A stretch of DNA of 64,000 nucleotides from Puccinia triticina (Eukaryota > Basidiomycota > Pucciniomycetes > Pucciniales > Pucciniaceae), in NCBI RefSeq assembly GCF_026914185.1, contig NC_070574.1:3100501-3164500 (forward strand), given 5' to 3'. Position 1 is the first letter of the stretch; every line of letters starts with the position of its first letter. The position numbers and the translations under genes were made by a program. The notes under the pieces were generated by a model. That model saw only the letters and a list, made by a program, of their open reading frames with translations, searched no databases and was not told the DNA's origin. This document shows positions 10,649 through 21,442 of this stretch, in pieces.

Positions 10649-13091
10649 CTGTTGTGGGTGCCCGTGGGACAGGTACCTTGACTGTTTCTGGGGGAGCGCT
10701 GCCGGTGGACAAAGTTGGCCACGTGATCTCTACCGAAAGCGGAGAGGGAGAGCTTGTGAGCTGAGCACCATACGGGAAGACAGTATCATTGAATATGACA
10801 TCTCTCGACTTTACCACGGACCTCTTCTCGAGATCCCACAGCCTGAAGCCGTTGCCTTCCGATAGGTAGGACAGGAGTATTGAGGCTCTGCCCTTGACGT
10901 CCAGCTTCTTTCTGTCGGATTCAGGGACTTTATACCACACCAGGCATCCGAAAGGGTGAATGTAGTTGAGATCGACGGCCGGAATTTTCAGGATTGAGTT
11001 TGGTGAATCGAAGCCGGCCGGGGTGTTGCAGGGGGAAGAGTTGTAGGCGAAGAGGGAATGGCGTAGGGCATTGGCCCAGAAGGATTTTGGCAGACGGGCG
11101 CTTATTAGAGCAGAGCGGATTAGATTACTTATCGTCCGATTCGTACGTTCGGCCACTCCATTAAGTTCCGGAGAGTGTGGCGGACCCGGTTCGTGTTTGA
11201 TGCCGGATGAAGAGAGATACGAGGAGAATTCTTTTGAAATGTATTCCCCTCCGTTGTCTGAGCGGAGGGCTAGGACTTTGTATGAGCCGTCCTTCTCAAA
11301 GAAGGACCGAAAGAGTTTGAAACAGGCGAATGAATCGCTTTTGAATTTCATAGGGTAGACAACCAAGAATTTCGAGAAATCATCGACAAAAGTGATATAA
11401 TAAGAATAGCCCTCTCGTGACTTAACCTCATACGAGCCGACATCGGAGTGGATCAGCTGACCGGGGGATGTTGAGCGGTAGATTGACCGTGACTTGAAGC
11501 TTTTCCTGGGCATTTTAGCCTGAATGCAGACCGGGCACTTCTGCACGTCGATTTCGTTCATCACTGAGGGGACAATATCGTTAGATTTAAGTAAGCGTTT
11601 GAGAGGTTTTAGACTTATGTGTGAGAAGCGGTTGTGGTAACCGAGTAGAGATCGGTCATATGCCAGGACGGGGAGTGAGAGAGAGGAACAGGAGATCACG
11701 GGCTCAGAAGGTAGGTAATACAGGTTGCCACGCCTGTAGCCTCTGCCCATGAGATGTCCATCGATATTTGTGCCGGTCAAGGAGTAGAAGTCACAGGAGG
11801 ATCGAGAAAAGACGACGGTAAGTCCCTCGTCGCACATGGCGGCCACCGACAGAAGAGGCTCGTGGAGCGAGGGAACCACCAGAGTTTTCACGGTCTTGTC
11901 GCCTGCAATGGGAAGCTTGGCAAGGCCGCGGTGAGTTGCTTCGACCACGGAATGATTCGCAAGGCGAACTGGGGTTCGATCGTTCTTGAGGTTGGTGAGA
12001 GTGGAGGGGTCCGGAGTCATTGACATCGAGCATCCGGAGTCGATGTTAGCATCCCCCCCTGACTGGTAATCGGAAGAAGCCGATAATGAGGTCACTGCGT
12101 TGCTCGCGGTGACCTCCAACTCTGAGCCCAAATATTCAGATTCATCATCTTCGGCGTATTTGTTAGACGAACGTCCAAGGGTTGCGACTGATGTCCTGCC
12201 GGCTTTGGCAGGAGGCTTGGACGATTGGGGTTGCTGCTTCTTCTCGGGGCGCGATTTTTGATTGTTGTCCTTGATTTCCTTCAAGAGGCGACGAGAGTTC
12301 TTGCAGTTGTTGAGGTCGTGGCCGTCAACGTTGCAGAAGTAGCAGTGACGGGGCTTCTGAGCGTTGGCGTCGTCTGATCGATTTGTCGATTTGCCTTTGT
12401 ATCTCGTAGACGAAGCGTACGAGGCGGAGGCTACAGTTTCAGTTTGTGCTTGTCTGCGAGTATGCTCGTTTTTCAGAGCTAGGGCAATGGTTTTGGTCGG
12501 GATGTCGTCCTGGTTCATGAGATGAGAGACACAGTTGATCCAGTCGTCGGGTATGGAGCTGAGTAGAGCGGCGGAATGGACTTCCGATGGTGTCAGGGGC
12601 TTCTCTGGGGTGACAAGAGCATTAAGTCGCTCATATGATTGGGACATTGTGTCCAAGTGGGCAAGAATGTCGTCGCCCTCCATCTTCGAGTGGAGGAGCT
12701 TTCGGATCCAGTAGATTCGACCGCCAGTGGATGAGTCCAGATGAGCCTTCTTGAGCGCGCTCCACATCCCGCAGGCATCTTCGCGGAATGCACGAACGTA
12801 GCGAAGGTTGGCAAGATCGATCGCCTGGGTTAAGACTGCAACCACGGCGTTGTTGTCGTTGGTCCACGTTGGAGTCCGTTGGTTTGCGGGTACTTCTTTG
12901 AGAATGTATTTGACGCCAACTGCGACGAAGTAGGCGGAGACAACAAGCTCCCAGTCGATGTAGTTTGAGTTCGGACCTGGGGCTGTCAGAATTGGGAGTC
13001 TCGCGCTCAAGACTTTTTGATTGGAGCCGCTGGAGTCAAGACCAACGTTGATCTTGACATGTTCCAAGGCTGGCGCTTTGTCGGAAGACAT
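10632..13091 (-). pseudogene. copia Gag-protease-integrase frame
   Basis: An 819-codon frame. Gag (residues 1-290) contains NYIDWELVVSAYFVAVG and the CCHC knuckle CYFCNVDGHDLNNC. Protease follows with DSGCSMSMTP. Integrase has the zinc-binding HHCC region (GYHNRFSHIS ... CPVCIQAK), and catalytic residues in HSDVGSYE, LRSDNGGEYI and NGVAERTN (D, D, E all present). The C-terminal integrase part ends FGCLVWYKV ... SRDVIFNDTVFP. The frame then stops at 10632 where the RT frame takes over. Confidence 0.9.
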
Positions 13092-13211
13092 CTAGGCGAG
13101 GAGGGCGAAGTCGCAAAAGATGGTGAAGCGGCGAAGAAATTTGAGAGCGTTGATGATCCTATGGGGTTGACGACCTCGATGTAGATACACCAGAAAACCT
13201 ATTTTTAACGT

Positions 13212-13245
13212 GCCGGTAGCTGTGAGCTAACGCGGGCTCATAACC
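13212..13245 (-). promoter_or_regulatory. Primer-binding site, anticodon-arm type
   Basis: The element-strand bases directly after the 5' LTR read GGTTATGAGCCC. The complement, GGGCTCATAACC, is the anticodon-arm sequence of initiator tRNA-Met including the CAT anticodon. Priming by a cleaved tRNA-iMet half is established for Drosophila copia and yeast Ty5; here it is inferred from the match and its exact position next to the LTR. Confidence 0.65.
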
Positions 13246-13584
13246 TGATAAGCGAGAGCAGGGTCTGAAAACAGCAGGCACAGTATGGGTCGTTGTTCGA
13301 GGATCGTGGAAGGATGATATTTCATGTCAGACTGGAAAGAAAAAGAAAAACAAGAAAGGAGAGGAGAAAAGGAGGAGAGAAAAGAGAGATACCTACCTGA
13401 GAACAGCAGGCACAGTATGGGTTGTTGTTCGAGGATCGTGGAAGGATGAGAGAGGAGTCCTTCCACGCCTGCTGCCTCAGGTAGCCTACATACAACATGT
13501 AACATGAGAGTGAAATGTGTGAAAGAGAAAGTGACATGTGAGAAGCAGAAAGAAGAAAACAAAACCTGAGTATAATACTCAACA
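13246..13584 (-). repeat. copia 5' LTR (339 bp)
   Basis: Plus-strand ends TGATAAGC ... CTCAACA match the other LTR. It is followed by the AAGTC target duplication and then the resumed hAT frame. It contains the same internal 50-bp duplication. Confidence 0.9.
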
Positions 13585-14597
13585 AAGTCAAACGCGGGTG
13601 CAATCACCAAGTTCTTACAGAAGGGGAAAGTACCCAAAAAACTTGATCGGGATTCCTTGACCCCTGCGGTTGCTTGCTTTTTCATTAATTGCAACATCCC
13701 ATTCCACAACATTGAAAACAAAGATTTTCAAGAACTTCTTTGACTAGCCAACCCAGAAACAACCCGATTTCTATGTGGAAAGGATAATCTCGCCGAGTTT
13801 ATACGGAAATCTTTTGTACAAGGACAATGAGTTATCCAACAGCAATTCCGTACACTCAAATCTAGAATAAGTCTCAAATGCAACGCTTGGACATCTCTGA
13901 GCAACTTATCTATACTTGGAGTTACTGCGCACTGGATCACCGAAGAATTTTCCCTCAAGTCAATGGTCTTAGCTGCAGTACCAATTGAAGGAAGCCACAC
14001 TGGGATTAATCTTGGAAGTCACTTAGTCAACGTACTCGAGGCTTTCGGCATATCTGATAAGATCTTTTGTATCACGGCCGATAACGCATCAAACAATGGG
14101 ACTATGGCAACCCATTTGGACGCGGCAATCTCTTTTGGCTCAAAGGAACACATGCTTGGTTGCATGGCCCATGTGATCAATCTTGCCGCTCAAGCTGGAA
14201 TAAAAGCTTTCTCTAAACCACCACCAGCGCCACCTGCGAGTATGTCGGGTATTCTAAACAATCAAGCATCTCCAGCTGAAGTCTCTGGTATTGTCTTGCG
14301 GATCAGTGGGTTTGCAACTTTTCTGAAGCGCTTGCCGCAAAAGTCGGCAGCCTTTGATGGAATTGTTAAAGGGATCATCGGAAAGAGACTCTCAATGATT
14401 CAAGATGTTTCCACTCGATGGAATTCCACATTTTCCATGCTTGAAAGGGCTTTGAAACTTTGTGATTGCATCAAAGTCTTTTGCGAAACAAACAACTTGA
14501 ACAACAAACCAAGCACTGCTTGGAGGGCTGCACTTCTGGGGACTGGGATGATTAAGGAAAAGAACAACAATATGCACTCTTGCAGAAAGATGTAGCA
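13585..14597 (+). pseudogene. hAT transposase, middle part, degenerate
   Basis: It continues the frame cut at 8091: NAGAITKFLQKGKVPKKL, CFFINCNIPFHNIEN, NPETTRFLCGKDNL, CNAWTSLSNLSILGVTAHWI, CITADNASNNGTM, GCMAHVINLAAQ and DVSTRWNSTFSMLERA, the usual order in fungal hAT transposases. Lesions: two in-frame TGA codons (near 13738 and 13828), each where Arg is expected, and N instead of the first catalytic D (CNAWTS). Similarity to a transposase stops near 14540, where sequence shared with the inverted repeat at 7130-7545 begins; the C-terminal dimerisation domain is missing. Confidence 0.8.
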
Positions 14598-14930
14598 AGG
14601 ATGATTCTGGAAATTTGTCTGAATAATGAATTCAAGTATACTAAGCTAATAGCAAGAAAAGTTAATCAAGATATCCCAAAGAAAAGGTAATCAAGATATC
14701 CCAAAGAAATTCAGGTAACTGATCATCCTTCATTATCCATGTGATTAGTTATCTGAATTTCTGGGGGAAGAGTGCACTACTTAAGTACATGGCTTCTGCG
14801 GACTAAAAGAGGTTTCTAGGTGAAACAATAGACAAGAGAAAGTTTACAGGGGAACCAAAGGGGAAATGAGACAAGCCAGCAAAAGCCACAGATACATGGC
14901 TTGAAATGACAGAAGTGGAAACAAGGGGTA
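14540..14930 (+). repeat. Inverted repeat partner, right copy
   Basis: See 7130-7545. It also contains a short tandem duplication (AATCAAGATATCCCAAAGAAA twice near 14665-14710). It replaces the end of the hAT transposase frame. From here to 15578 I see no gene or clear repeat. Confidence 0.5.
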
Positions 14931-15578
14931 ACCAAGCTAGAACCTCTATGGTCATTACATGTGTGAAAAATGGAGCTCATGCTAAATTTGGAAGGAGGAA
15001 AGGATTGTGGATGTGCAGTATCTTTCCTAATAGTCTGGCTCTAATTTGTAGCCAGATTCATATTTATTTTACAGCCACATGTGACTGGATATCCATGTAG
15101 TATTTCTTGGATGGGTTATTGTGTCCTGAGGAGTTGATAACAGAGTGTATAGAAAGAGGCCAAGTTGTTGGAATCCTATTCTCTCTCTTAAGAGGAGTAC
15201 CATTGGTGAGTAGTACTTTTGTGAAATCACTAGAAAAAGTCCATATTGAATAGAAACTGTGACAGGTAAGCTGCACTAGCTAGATCACAAGAAGCCTGGA
15301 ACTGTTGTGCAAAGCAATGACATAGACTGCATCATCAACCTAAATTCTAGTGATTTGCTATCACTAAGCTCAAAGTCAGTTGTGTTAGATCAGAGCTCAG
15401 ATTGTTGAAAAACTCTAATGTTTTTCATCTTTCTTCAAACCACACAGATATCACAACTGCAACTCAGAATTGAACAATCAAAAATAAAACAAAGACTTAT
15501 CAATCTCATGGTAAATACTTGTTATTTGATTGTTCTTAGCCAAGAAAGAAACTGATCACTTCTTGACTTAATAGGGAA

Positions 15579-15790
15579 TTTCAAAGTTGGCCAGGTACAA
15601 CTTGCATGCACTTTTTCAAGTGGGTGATCAAGTTCATTCTTGAACACCAAGTTGCAAAAGTGCATGCAAGCCGCATTGTACTACACCCCTGAGCCTGCTT
15701 GGATGTTTTTTTTTAGATTTGGTGTTCAAGAAAAGTCTTGAACACCAACTTGCAAAAGCGCATACAAGTTGTGGATGGCCAACTTTGAAA
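15579..15790. mobile_element. MITE with about 55-bp TIRs (212 bp)
   Basis: The left end TTTCAAAGTTGGCCA and its complement at the right end extend inwards with CAACTTGYATGCRCTTTT, giving TIRs of about 55 bp at some 80% identity. No transposase and no convincing target duplication. It lies 23 bp from the hAT-type element that follows. Confidence 0.65.
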
Positions 15791-15949
15791 CCCCCTCTTG
15801 TGCAGGTAGGCATTAGAGATGGGTGCTTCACATCCGGTAACTTGCGGCCAATTTTAGCCATTTCCTGGCATCCACATCCAACAGCGGGTACCCGCGTGCC
15901 TGGGCAGATACCTGCGCGGGTATCTTTGGATACCCACCCCTCAAAACGT

Positions 15950-16375
15950 GCTTACCGGTTGACTGCTGCATATGTCAGTCAACCGGGAGGCACTTCTCCT
16001 GGCCAAATGCTCCATATGGCTGTTGACTGGGAGGGACGCCTCCTCGTAAACTGCTTGATATGGCTGTTGACCGGGAGGGAAGCCTCCTGGTTGACTGCTT
16101 GATATGACTGTTGACTGGGAGGGATTCCTCCCGGTTGACTGGTGTGTATAGTTGTTGACCGGGAGGGAATCCTCCCGGTTGACTGGTGTGTATAGTTGTT
16201 GACCCGGAGGGATTCCTCCCGGTTGACTGGTGTGTATAGTCGTCCCTCCCGGTCAACTGGTATGTCTAGTTGTCAACTGGGAGGGATTTCTCCCGGTTGA
16301 CTGCTTGATACATATGCCTGTTGACCAGGAAGGACTCATCCCAGCCGACTATTTTATGTTGCTGTTGACCAGGAG
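15950..16375. repeat. Minisatellite with palindromic about 45-bp unit
   Basis: Roughly nine imperfect units containing GTTGACCGGGAGGGA followed by TCCTCCCGGTTGACT, so each unit can fold on itself. The spacer is mostly GGTGTGTATAGTT. It lies between the left end of the hAT element and its gene-like cargo. Confidence 0.85.
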
Positions 16376-16629
16376 CAACTCCCCCCAATTGACAGCAACA
16401 TAGAACGGCTTTATGGCTACCAACCGCCGCAGCTCCCATACCCTAGGGAGAGCGGATACCCACCAGAATACACGGGTACCCGCTGGATTCTGCCGGAATC
16501 TCAAACATCTGCATCCGTTGGCGGGTACCCAAGGGCCTCCAGTGGGTACCCGCCAGCAGATAGCGGATACCCGCAATGGGTTCTGTGTGTGTGAATTCAC
16601 GCCAAGGTGAAAGGCAACATCCTCACAAA

Positions 16630-17101
16630 GTGAGGAGGTTGCCAGGATCCCAAACGGCTGCGTAAAATGGTAAGCAAAGCAAACCATTTCCCGCAGTCCA
16701 AATAGCCATGCAGTGGAGAAATGCAGATACTGATTACATTGCTTTGACAATTACAGTTTTGGCACCCACAAGCAGCAAAACCAGACACATGGAAGAACAC
16801 TGTCCTAGACCATTAATCAACAGGATCTCAACCAAAACCAAAGGTAAGGATGAGACTTGTTGTCAACTGGTTGTACAGATCAGATAACGCTATCCTATAT
16901 CCTATCAGACATTGTTGATCAGGAGAAGACCAAAACTCACGTCGTAACTACTCAAAGAGGAGAAACAAAAGATGGTGAGTGTTCAAGTTAAAAAGCAAGG
17001 CAAAGATAAACTACAGACTAAAGAGAACCTTGTCATTACAAGCAGATAATGTTGAGCGTCTACTACGTCGTTTCGCCAAAGCTAAAACAGCTGGACAATA
17101 G
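16630..17101 (+). pseudogene. Four-exon small gene, copy A (decayed)
   Basis: Exons 16630-16669, 16757-16843, 16909-16974 and 17046-17101 (40, 87, 66, 56 nt) joined by introns with GTAAGC/ACAG, GTAAGG/TCAG and GTGAGT/GCAG ends, all phase 1. The second intron has ATAACGC about 25 nt before its acceptor, a plausible branch point. The deduced peptide ends DNVERLLRRFAKAKTAGQ. Lesions relative to copies B and C: GTG at the start position and TAA at codon 12. Unknown family; the peptide is basic, Lys/Thr/Ser-rich, with no membrane segment. Confidence 0.55.
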
Positions 17102-17411
17102 GAGTCTTAAGGCCCTGTCAAGTAAGAGAGTTTAAGACAAGAAAACTGAAGGAGCATGAACTAACAAACAAAGTTGCAACAGTTCTGTGTCAAATCTACT
17201 CTCTATCTACTCTCATCAGCCTGGTGAATCAACCACGGCCATAAATCTTTTTCCTAAGAAAGAGCTGCCAACCGCTTGCTCTTTGGTAAATTTCTCTACC
17301 AGCTAAATCTCTACATCATATAAGTTGTACATATAATTAGCTAGTTTACTAAAGAAATGCACCTCTTAGTACTTTGGTTTTTTTCACCGTGCGCCCATCT
17401 CTAGTAGGCAT

Positions 17412-18411
17412 CCAGACGGTGTAAATTATTTGTGTTGAAGTTTTCCTGGGTCTTGATTCTTGGGGGAGGTGGGGCCTAGAATATTCCAAGGGTGGTTTAT
17501 CTTGAGTGTACAAAGCTTTTTTTTGTGGGGCATATACAGGTTTGGCTTAAAAAAATTCTGCAAAAGAACTGTGCTGATTGCAAGCAGTTGACATGCAGAT
17601 TACTCCAGCATGAACTGTGTTAAGACTGCAAAGCCAACATGACTGTTTCTGCACAGTTTGAAGTGCCAAATCTGTTTCAAGTATCAAACTGCATAAAGTC
17701 TTGGTTCACTGTATGAGAATGATGGATACTCTTGGATTAATTATTGTACAACTAGATTCTACAGGTCATTTAACCCCTAGTCACTGACTTGAACCACTAG
17801 GCTAGCTCCACTCAGTCGAAAGGTATTTGGATTAAGCTGTTTTTGATAGAACATAATCAAATACTATAGAATTATATTTGGTATTACATAGTATAGAATT
17901 AGGTACAAGTAAATAGCTAGGGTGTAGTTTATTCAGGCGCACACATGTACCCCTGTATGGTCACATGACATCATCAGTCACAAGTTGGATCACTAATTTA
18001 TCACATGGCTCAATAGCTAAAATCCCTCAATAGAAGCTTCTATACAGCAAAAATCCCTCAAAGGAGAATTCACACCAGCATAAATCCCTCAACAAACTTC
18101 CCCACCAGCAAAAATTCCTCACATTTTACTATATAAGGAGCATATTTTCCCTCCTCAGTTGGAGCATCCCACTCAGGCAATCCTAACCAGAACACATATT
18201 CCACTTAGAGTTACAAGCCAAAACCACGTAAATCCACTAGTTTGATCTCAATCAATGTGTTGAACTTTCAATAAATCTTGATCTCCCTCTATTTATTTTC
18301 TCTTTCACAAACCTGCCACTCTCTTCCTGTTTGTATGCCACACATTTGTTGTTGTTCCCTGTTCATTATGCATCATCATTGCACTCACAATTTGATCAAT
18401 GCTGTATCTAG
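17412..18411. other. Intergenic, possible old LTR
   Basis: No gene. Around 18030-18110 four degenerate copies of an AAATCCCTCAA-containing unit are followed by ACTATATAAGG (TATA-like, 18128) and AATAAAT (18271), an arrangement like a solo LTR spanning roughly 17930-18350. Ends and target duplication could not be fixed. Confidence 0.3.
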
Positions 18412-18522
18412 CACCAGGAAAAAACAATGATCAATTGCCTACAAGTGACATGAAATAGTAAAAAGGCCCCTTTGTACTTTGCTGTGTCACCTGCAGACAA
18501 GTGATCATTGTTTTTCCTGGTG
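18412..18522. mobile_element. Short foldback MITE (111 bp)
   Basis: CACCAGGAAAAAACAATGATCA at the left is the complement (allowing one gap) of TGATCATTGTTTTTCCTGGTG at the right. TA dinucleotides occur next to both ends. From 18523 to 18965 I see no supported feature. Confidence 0.6.
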
Positions 18523-19085
18523 TAGTTTACTTAAGACCACAAGATGCAATTAAACCCATCAGTCCTGACCAATCTGTTCCCCTGAGTGAATCTCAATCCT
18601 CCTCTTGGTCTTTCCTGAAAGACACTTGTGCCTCCTTGAGTAAGTGCATCAGTAATCTTCAGATGTTGTCTGATATTGGCTAAAGCCAATCCAGTATAAT
18701 TTGGTTTCAAACATATGTTTGATCAAATTAGCCTTGGTATGTAAATTGGTGGCAGTTTCTCATTGCAGTTCATCAAGCACCCAAATCAACCAGTTTTCTT
18801 TGCCCTCACAAATCAACTGATTTCAACAATGAGGCACTATCCAACAATATCTACCAACTCTGAAGAACCTGATCTGCAGCCTCTGGGATCACATTTCCCC
18901 GCAAAAATTTAGGTTTTGCCACATACTTAAGCTCATTCATTATTGGATATGTTGATATTGCTGTAGGGTCAGCCTAAATGCACCCCAAAAATTCACCTCA
19001 TGTACACCAACATTTTGGTGTACCTACATTTGCACCCAAATATTGTGAGAATATCAGCTCAGGCCAACGGTGCAGCACTCATAAA

Positions 19086-19556
19086 ATGAGAGAGCGGCCG
19101 GGAGCTACAACAGCTGCGGAATCTGGTAAGCAAAGCGAACATTTCCGCAGTCCAAAACAGCAGCGCAGAGTTGTAAAACTGAAACTCCAATATATGGTTT
19201 ATGCAGGTCCAACTCCAGCGAGCCGAAAAATCAAACTTGCGGAAAATCCCAAGAGCAAGTCACTTGCGGAAAGAATATCCGAAGCTAGCGCCAAAGGTAC
19301 GCGGCTGAATAAACTTCTGACAAGCTGATCAAGATGTTGAGCTAATGCCGCATCCCTATAAATTCCTTAGACATTGTCAAACAGGAAAAGACAGAACAAG
19401 CCGATTCCGCTCAGAGAGCAGGAGAGCAAGTTGGTAAGTGACCCGTCACAAAGAAAAGCTAAAAGATAGAAACAAAAGACTAAAAAAGAGCAAAACTCCC
19501 CATAACATAAACTAGACGAAGTAGGAGCGCTCAAACGTCGTTTCGCGGAAGCTTAG
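19086..19556 (+). CDS. Four-exon small gene, copy B (intact frame, unknown protein)
   Basis: Exons 19086-19125, 19207-19296, 19371-19433 and 19516-19556 (40, 90, 63, 41 nt) give 78 codons with stop, 77 aa. Introns of 81, 74 and 82 bp have GTAAGC/GCAG, GTACGC/TTAG and GTAAGT/CTAG ends and are all phase 1; intron 2 has GCTAATG upstream of its acceptor. The peptide starts MRERPGATTAAESG, is Lys/Glu/Ala-rich in the middle (KSLAERISEASAKD) and ends GALKRRFAEA. No signal peptide or known motif. Exon phases and most exon lengths agree with copies A and C. Expression is not shown; it may be TE cargo or a TE-encoded accessory protein. Confidence 0.5.
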
Positions 19557-20039
19557 CAAACTGGACAAAGAATCCTATAGGGCAAATCTAGTAAGGACAA
19601 ATGTCCTCTGAGAAAAGGGAGCACAAGAAGCTGATATAGCAATCAATTGCCGCAGCTCGAGCCACTTAGCCGTGGAGAAGGAGATAAATTTCTCTAAACC
19701 TTTCCTTCCCTCAAAGTTCTCCTTTAAACAAGCAGCGGTCTCCTCGCCTGCTTTTAGGTAAATACTCCCAAACATAACTTCACTATTAGAGAATAATGTA
19801 TTTAGAATAGAGTTCTAATTAGAAGCAATAAACTTTTAGTCTTCTGAATTCTTTCAAATATTACTGGGGTGCACTTCTGGGGTACCCCAATTTATTAGTG
19901 TGCAGACCTACTTAACCCAAAAACATTGGGGTACAGGTGTTAAAACCCCCAGACTGCTTCAATTTTTGGGGTAAAATTTAATGTACACCAAATGAAATAG
20001 TGCACATAAGTAGTGCACCCCATTGAGGAAAGTTACTCC

Positions 20040-21165
20040 CCCAGCCATCCACCCAACTTCCTGCACACATCAGTCATTGAGCACCCCTTGATGACCAACA
20101 CATACTGGTCATCAAGGGTGCTACTCCCCTTGATGACTGGCACAAATTCAATCATTCATCAAGGAGAGTATCACCTCCCCAAAATGGCCAGCACAGATTG
20201 GTCATTAAGGGGAGGAATTGATCACTGATCTATGCCGGCCACCAAGGGGAGGGAGAGTAGCATCCCCCTTGATGACCAGTCTGTGTTGGTCATTGAGGGG
20301 AGGTTGTTGGATTTTTGTCCTCTTGTCCTCCTCTTTTGGCCTTCTGCCTCCATTTCCCTTCCTAGTCACCTCACTGGACTCAATTTCTGCTCACTACTTA
20401 TGCTCAAACACATCTTATGATATAGTTGTACTTTGTGGTCATGATTGCCTTCTGTACTTGCCTTGTGACCTTGTCCCTGCCGAGATTAGACTGTCAATCT
20501 TTCCCTTGTTCCTTATTCTCTGATGCACGCACTCTGCTTGTGACAGACTTGTGATAACTTTGAGAGTTCCACATCCTTCTATTCATTTTCACTTCATATT
20601 CAATGATCATTATGCTGTCTCCCACAAGTTGATACATGTATGTAGTCTACATAACCATAGCCTACCACATGCAATCAACCCCATTGGTTCTTCCTCTCTT
20701 CCATCCGCGCCACCCTTGAGCCACATCCGGTGAGCACTTCATTCTCACTGCCCCCCCTCTCAAGCTTTTCTCATTGAAGCTCATCTCAGTGTGTTGTGTG
20801 TCAAGTTCAAATCTCAATGGAGGTGCTACTACCCTCAATGACCAATTGTGCTGTTCATCAAGAGGAATAGAACCTCCCCTCAATGACCAATCTGTGCTGG
20901 CCATTGAGGGGAGATGCTACTCCCCTTGATGACTGATCTGTGCCAGTCATTGATGGGAGGTGCTATCCTCTTGATGAACAATCTGTGCCAGTCATCAAGG
21001 AGAGTAGCACCCCCCTTGATGACTGGTCTGTGTTGGTCATTGAGAGGAGGTGCTACTCCCCTCAATGAACAATCTATGCTGGTCATCAAGGGGAAGCACC
21101 CTTGATGACCGGTCTGTGATGGTCATTGAGGGGTGCCACTCCCCTCAATGACTGATGTGTAGGCG
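20040..21165. repeat. Minisatellite with palindromic about 46-bp unit
   Basis: Repeated units of type CCCCTTGATGACCA ... TGGTCATTGAGGGGAGG, each an inverted repeat around a short TCTGTGC core. The array is interrupted at 20305-20812 by a solo LTR and continues to about 21165. Confidence 0.85.
20305..20812 (+). mobile_element. Solo LTR, about 505-bp family, copy 1
   Basis: It begins TGTTGGATTTTTGTCC and aligns through its length with the solo LTR at 58184-58688 (shared TTGTGACAGACTTG, CCATTGGTTCTTCCTCT, CCGGTGAGC/CCAGTGAGC). The right end is near GTTCA at 20809; a clean duplication was not found because the insertion lies in repetitive sequence. Confidence 0.65.
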
Positions 21166-21169
21166 GGCG

Positions 21170-21400
21170 GGTGGGTGCGGTACCCCAGATACAACTGGGG
21201 TGTTGAGTGGCTCAGCCCTTTCACAGGGTAACATATTGGAGTACAGGGGGTTTGCACCCCAGTATGATGGGTTGTTGTGGCTGTGTACACCATAGATTTC
21301 ACCGGCTTTGGGGTACCCTGTGGCTCACCCCAAATTACATGGGGTATGAGGTGATGTACCCCATCTTCACAGGGGTGCGCAAAAGTACACCCCAAGTGGT
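21170..21400. repeat. GGGGTACCCC-type repeat cluster
   Basis: Several interspersed motifs such as TACCCCAG, CTGGGGTG and GGGGTACCC in both orientations precede copy C; similar motifs follow copy B (19865-19900) and copy C (22220-22270). Confidence 0.5.
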
Positions 21401-21442
21401 TGTGAGATTATGGTCTCAGGTGACCGGCATTCTTCTCATAAA

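Larger units (their letters stand above)
8092..13584 (-). mobile_element. Ty1/copia LTR retrotransposon inserted in the hAT gene
   Basis: A 5493-bp element with both LTRs and an exact 5-bp target duplication AAGTC (8087-8091 and 13585-13589). Element orientation is minus. On the minus strand the order is 5' LTR (13584-13246), primer site, Gag-PR-IN frame, RT frame, RNase H frame, purine tract, 3' LTR. IN preceding RT is diagnostic of copia. The coding region has one frameshift (between IN and RT) and one in-frame TGA (before RNase H), so this copy is not autonomous as it stands. Confidence 0.95.
15814..17403. mobile_element. Non-autonomous hAT element with cargo (1590 bp)
   Basis: TIRs TAGAGATGGGYGC at both ends (13 bp, one mismatch) are flanked by an exact 8-bp target duplication GTAGGCAT (15806-15813 and 17404-17411). 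The TAGAGATG-type end and 8-bp duplication define the hAT superfamily. Subterminal GGGTACCCGC-like motifs recur on both sides (15890-15950 and 16450-16580), as expected for transposase-binding repeats. Inside are a palindromic minisatellite (15950-16375) and copy A of the four-exon small gene (16630-17101). No transposase. Confidence 0.85.

Noticed and set aside
15950..16375. Regularly spaced palindromic repeats reminiscent of CRISPR
   Set aside because: Eukaryotic context, no unique spacers, tandem minisatellite structure and no cas genes.
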